DNA of 64,000 nucleotides from Streptomyces sp. NBRC 110611 (lineage in GTDB: Bacteria > Actinomycetota > Actinomycetes > Streptomycetales > Streptomycetaceae), in NCBI RefSeq assembly GCF_001590865.1, contig NZ_BBUY01000001.1, positions 609,029 to 673,028 on the forward strand, read 5' to 3'. How positions within the stretch are numbered: position 1 is the stretch's first letter; every line of letters starts with the position of its first letter. The notes under the pieces were generated by a model that was given only the letters and a program-made list of their open reading frames with translations, had not been told where the DNA came from and did not search any database. This document shows, piece after piece, positions 62,107 through 64,000 of this stretch. A program made the translations under genes and the position numbers.

Positions 62107-63104
62107 GCCTCAGTGGCGGTCCGTCCCCCGCCGAGCAGCATCTCGGCGACCGCCTCGCGGCCCTGGTCGATGGCGAGTTGGGGCATGACGCGCGCGAGCG
62201 GGTGCTCGCGCATCTCGCGACGTGCGGGAAGTGCAAGGCAGAGGCCGACGCCCAGCGCCGGCTGAAGAGCGTGTTCGCCGAGGCGCCGCTCCCGGGCCCC
62301 TCCGCGGGCCTGCTGGCGCGCCTCCAGCAGCTGCCCGGCGGCGATCCCGGTGGTCCCGGCAGCCGGCTCGGCGATGGCGGGTTCGGGCGTGACGGCGGCT
62401 TCGGGCAGGGGGGTCGCCCCGCTCGGGCGAGGTCCGGAGTGGGGGAGCACTCGGGAGTGCGGGAGGAGTTCGGCCGCGGCGGAGCGTTCGGGTACGTCCC
62501 CGCCGACGGCCACGGCGGCCGTGCGATGGCCGCCGTTCCCGCGCAGGCCCGTCCGCGCGGCGTCCGCGGCCCGGAGGCCGAACGGCCGGTGCAGCGGCGC
62601 CGGTTCGCGTTCGCGGCGGCCGGCGCGGTCTCGCTCGCGGCCTTCGCGCTCGGCGGCGCCCTGCCGCTGGAAGCGGCCGTCGACGCGGGCGGCGGACGCG
62701 GCGAGGGCAGCGGCACGGCCGTCACCCCGCTCGGCGTCAGCCCCGCGGCCGACGGGGGCTCGCTGTCCCATGGCTCGGAGTTCCTCCGGACCGGCGTCTC
62801 CCGGGAGTGGACGTGGCCGGCGTCCGGCGCCCCCACCCCGGTGCCGGCGCCCAGTGCCATGGCCCTGAACGGCCCTGGCGCCGCGGCCGCACCCTCCGCG
62901 GCGGCGGTGGAGCGGCCGGCCGGCCCCTTCGGCCTTTCGCCCCTGATAGCCGCGACGCGTCCGGGCCCGGCGTACCACCCCGGGCCGCCCACCTCCGCGG
63001 CCGGCGGGGCCTCGGCACACCGGAACCCGTCCCCGTCGGTGCCCGGCCGGCCACTGCTCGGCTCCGCGGCCGCCGTCCACGGCCCCACCGTCGCCCAGCG
63101 CTGA
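62103..63104 (+). CDS. zinc-finger anti-sigma factor (RseA-like)
   Basis: 333 residues from GTG 62103. N-terminal zf-HC2 domain: [20 protein letters not shown] then [14 protein letters not shown] (H-x3-C-x2-C). A Gly-rich linker, one hydrophobic helix ([20 protein letters not shown], about 165-190), and a long Pro/Ala/Gly-rich outer part. It would hold the sigma factor at the membrane until regulated proteolysis or redox loss of zinc. Much longer than mycobacterial RseA (about 150 residues), which lacks such an outer part. Confidence 0.85.
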   Translation: MSLSGGPSPAEQHLGDRLAALVDGELGHDARERVLAHLATCGKCKAEADAQRRLKSVFAEAPLPGPSAGLLARLQQLPGGDPGGPGSRLGDGGFGRDGGFGQGGRPARARSGVGEHSGVREEFGRGGAFGYVPADGHGGRAMAAVPAQARPRGVRGPEAERPVQRRRFAFAAAGAVSLAAFALGGALPLEAAVDAGGGRGEGSGTAVTPLGVSPAADGGSLSHGSEFLRTGVSREWTWPASGAPTPVPAPSAMALNGPGAAAAPSAAAVERPAGPFGLSPLIAATRPGPAYHPGPPTSAAGGASAHRNPSPSVPGRPLLGSAAAVHGPTVAQR

Positions 63105-63223
63105 CCGGTCCCTGCGCGGCCCCGCGCGGAACTGATTGAATCGCCTGGGGCGGCGCACCCCTGACCGGGCAGCTGCCGCGAGGTGGTGGTGGCCCGCGCA
63201 CGCGGGCGAATTCTGGGGAGAAC

Positions 63224-64000
63224 ATGGACGACGGGAAGGCTGCCGGGCCGAAGTTGAAGTGGTGGAGCCGTCCGGGACACACCCCGGGCAGCGGGCCGGC
63301 CGCCGGTGCCGGCCCGCAGGCGACACCGTCCGCCGACGGCCCGGCGGAGGCGGCGCCGGCGGACGCGTCCGGCAGGGCCGCCATATCCGGTGTGCGGGGC
63401 CCGGCGGACCAGGGCGTCCGCCCGCAGGAGGCGCCCGCGTCCGAGGCGTCCGCGTCCGAGGCGTCCGGCGCAGGTACGGAACCGGCCCCCGCGACGCCGG
63501 CGGACCAGGCGCCCCCGGTGTCCGCCGCTCCGCCCGGCGCACCGCCGCGGCGGCCGCAGCCGCTGCACCCCGAGGACCCCTACGGCACGCCCCCCTACGG
63601 CGGCCCCGGACCCTGGGCCCCCGCACCGCCCGTGCAACGACCGGTCACGACGCCCGCACACGGCACCGCGCTACCGCCGGCCGCCGGGCCCATGCCGCCG
63701 TACGGCCCCCCGGCCCCGGCAGCGGGCTACCCGAGTCCGCCGCAGTCGCCGCCACCTGCCGCTCCGCAGGGCGCGGACGGCGGCGGGACCGTCGCAGCCC
63801 CGGGCCGTCCCGGGGGCGCGTCCGGCGCCCCCGGCGCGTCCGGCGACGACCGCGCGCCGGCCGGCCCGGACAGCGCCCAGCCGCACCCGCTCGGTCCGCC
63901 CGGTCCGGCAGACTCCGCGCAGCCGCAGCCGCAGCCGCAGCCGCAGCCGCAGCCGCAGCCGCAGCCGCAGCCGCAGCCGCAGCCGCAGCCGCAGCCGCAG
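63224..64000 (+). CDS. N-terminal part of HtrA-like serine protease, cut by window edge
   Basis: Open from ATG 63224 to the right edge (259 residues, no stop), with GGGGAG 7 bases upstream. The visible part is entirely disordered: KLKWWSRPGHTPGSGPAAG, repeats of ASEASASEASG, then Pro/Gly/Tyr-rich sequence and a final (Gln-Pro)n run. No protease domain is in view. The identity rests on position after sigE and its anti-sigma factor (Rv1221-Rv1223 order) and on the long Pro-rich cytoplasmic heads of actinobacterial HtrA proteins. Confidence 0.6.
   Translation, partial: MDDGKAAGPKLKWWSRPGHTPGSGPAAGAGPQATPSADGPAEAAPADASGRAAISGVRGPADQGVRPQEAPASEASASEASGAGTEPAPATPADQAPPVSAAPPGAPPRRPQPLHPEDPYGTPPYGGPGPWAPAPPVQRPVTTPAHGTALPPAAGPMPPYGPPAPAAGYPSPPQSPPPAAPQGADGGGTVAAPGRPGGASGAPGASGDDRAPAGPDSAQPHPLGPPGPADSAQPQPQPQPQPQPQPQPQPQPQPQPQPQ
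63920..64000 (+). repeat. (CAGCCG)n hexanucleotide repeat encoding Gln-Pro
   Basis: At least 13 uninterrupted CAGCCG units reaching the end of the window, in frame with the gene at 63224. The true length is unknown. Confidence 0.95.

Overview
High-GC actinobacterial chromosome, almost certainly Streptomyces or a close relative. The evidence is the five-gene bldK oligopeptide-permease operon, a WhiJ/AbaA-like regulator trio (ATPase, XRE, DUF397), mycothiol biosynthesis (mshB), many GTG/TTG starts, ATGA/GTGA gene overlaps, and a sigE-type ECF sigma / anti-sigma / HtrA cluster. All assignments were made by reading the sequence; no database search was run.

Layout. 1-1750 is a decayed accessory segment: a WXG100-like gene running off the left edge, a small sigma-like gene, and a scar where the 5' part of a PIG-L deacetylase gene is joined out of frame to the 3' part of a flavin-dependent halogenase gene. 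1970-9630 holds a GntR/UTRA regulator, an APC amino-acid permease, a small SPOR protein, a Nudix hydrolase, and a pair of regulators (stand-alone anti-sigma-type ATPase and a PAS-PAS-GAF-SpoIIE-ATPase protein). 9850-15700 is a leftward block: Sdh1-type succinate dehydrogenase (sdhC-like, sdhA, sdhB) followed by a Tat-type amidohydrolase, bracketed by two tracts of one palindromic repeat family. 16190-20980 has a peptide-binding lipoprotein with a very large insertion, then typA. 21075-22831 is the WhiJ-like trio.

22970-35610 is a peptide-import hub: a complete Opp operon on the + strand (lipoprotein, two permeases, two ATPases), a MerR regulator, and the complete bldKABCDE operon on the - strand. 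36050-43230 carries an S9 peptidase, a two-helix membrane peptide, mshB with a membrane partner, and a large membrane-anchored PG_binding_4 protein. 43390-47190 is a DrrAB-type ABC exporter with a DesK/DesR-type two-component system behind a near-perfect palindromic operator. 47417-50870 has a membrane SpoIIE phosphatase, a SirB1-family protein and a GNAT protein.

51010-64000 keeps the gene order of Mycobacterium tuberculosis Rv1177-Rv1223, with gaps: ferredoxin, dapC, dapE, LOG protein, FolP2-type DHPS, a DivIVA-like membrane protein, tag, DUF3117, O-methyltransferase, sigE, anti-sigma factor and the start of htrA. It combines lysine/DAP synthesis, DNA repair and envelope-stress control.

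A recurrent oddity is short tandem duplication of the last bases of genes, stop codon included. It is seen at about nine gene ends; in two cases three copies put a stop in all three reading frames. Several strong terminator hairpins and a possible attenuator ahead of dapC are also listed.
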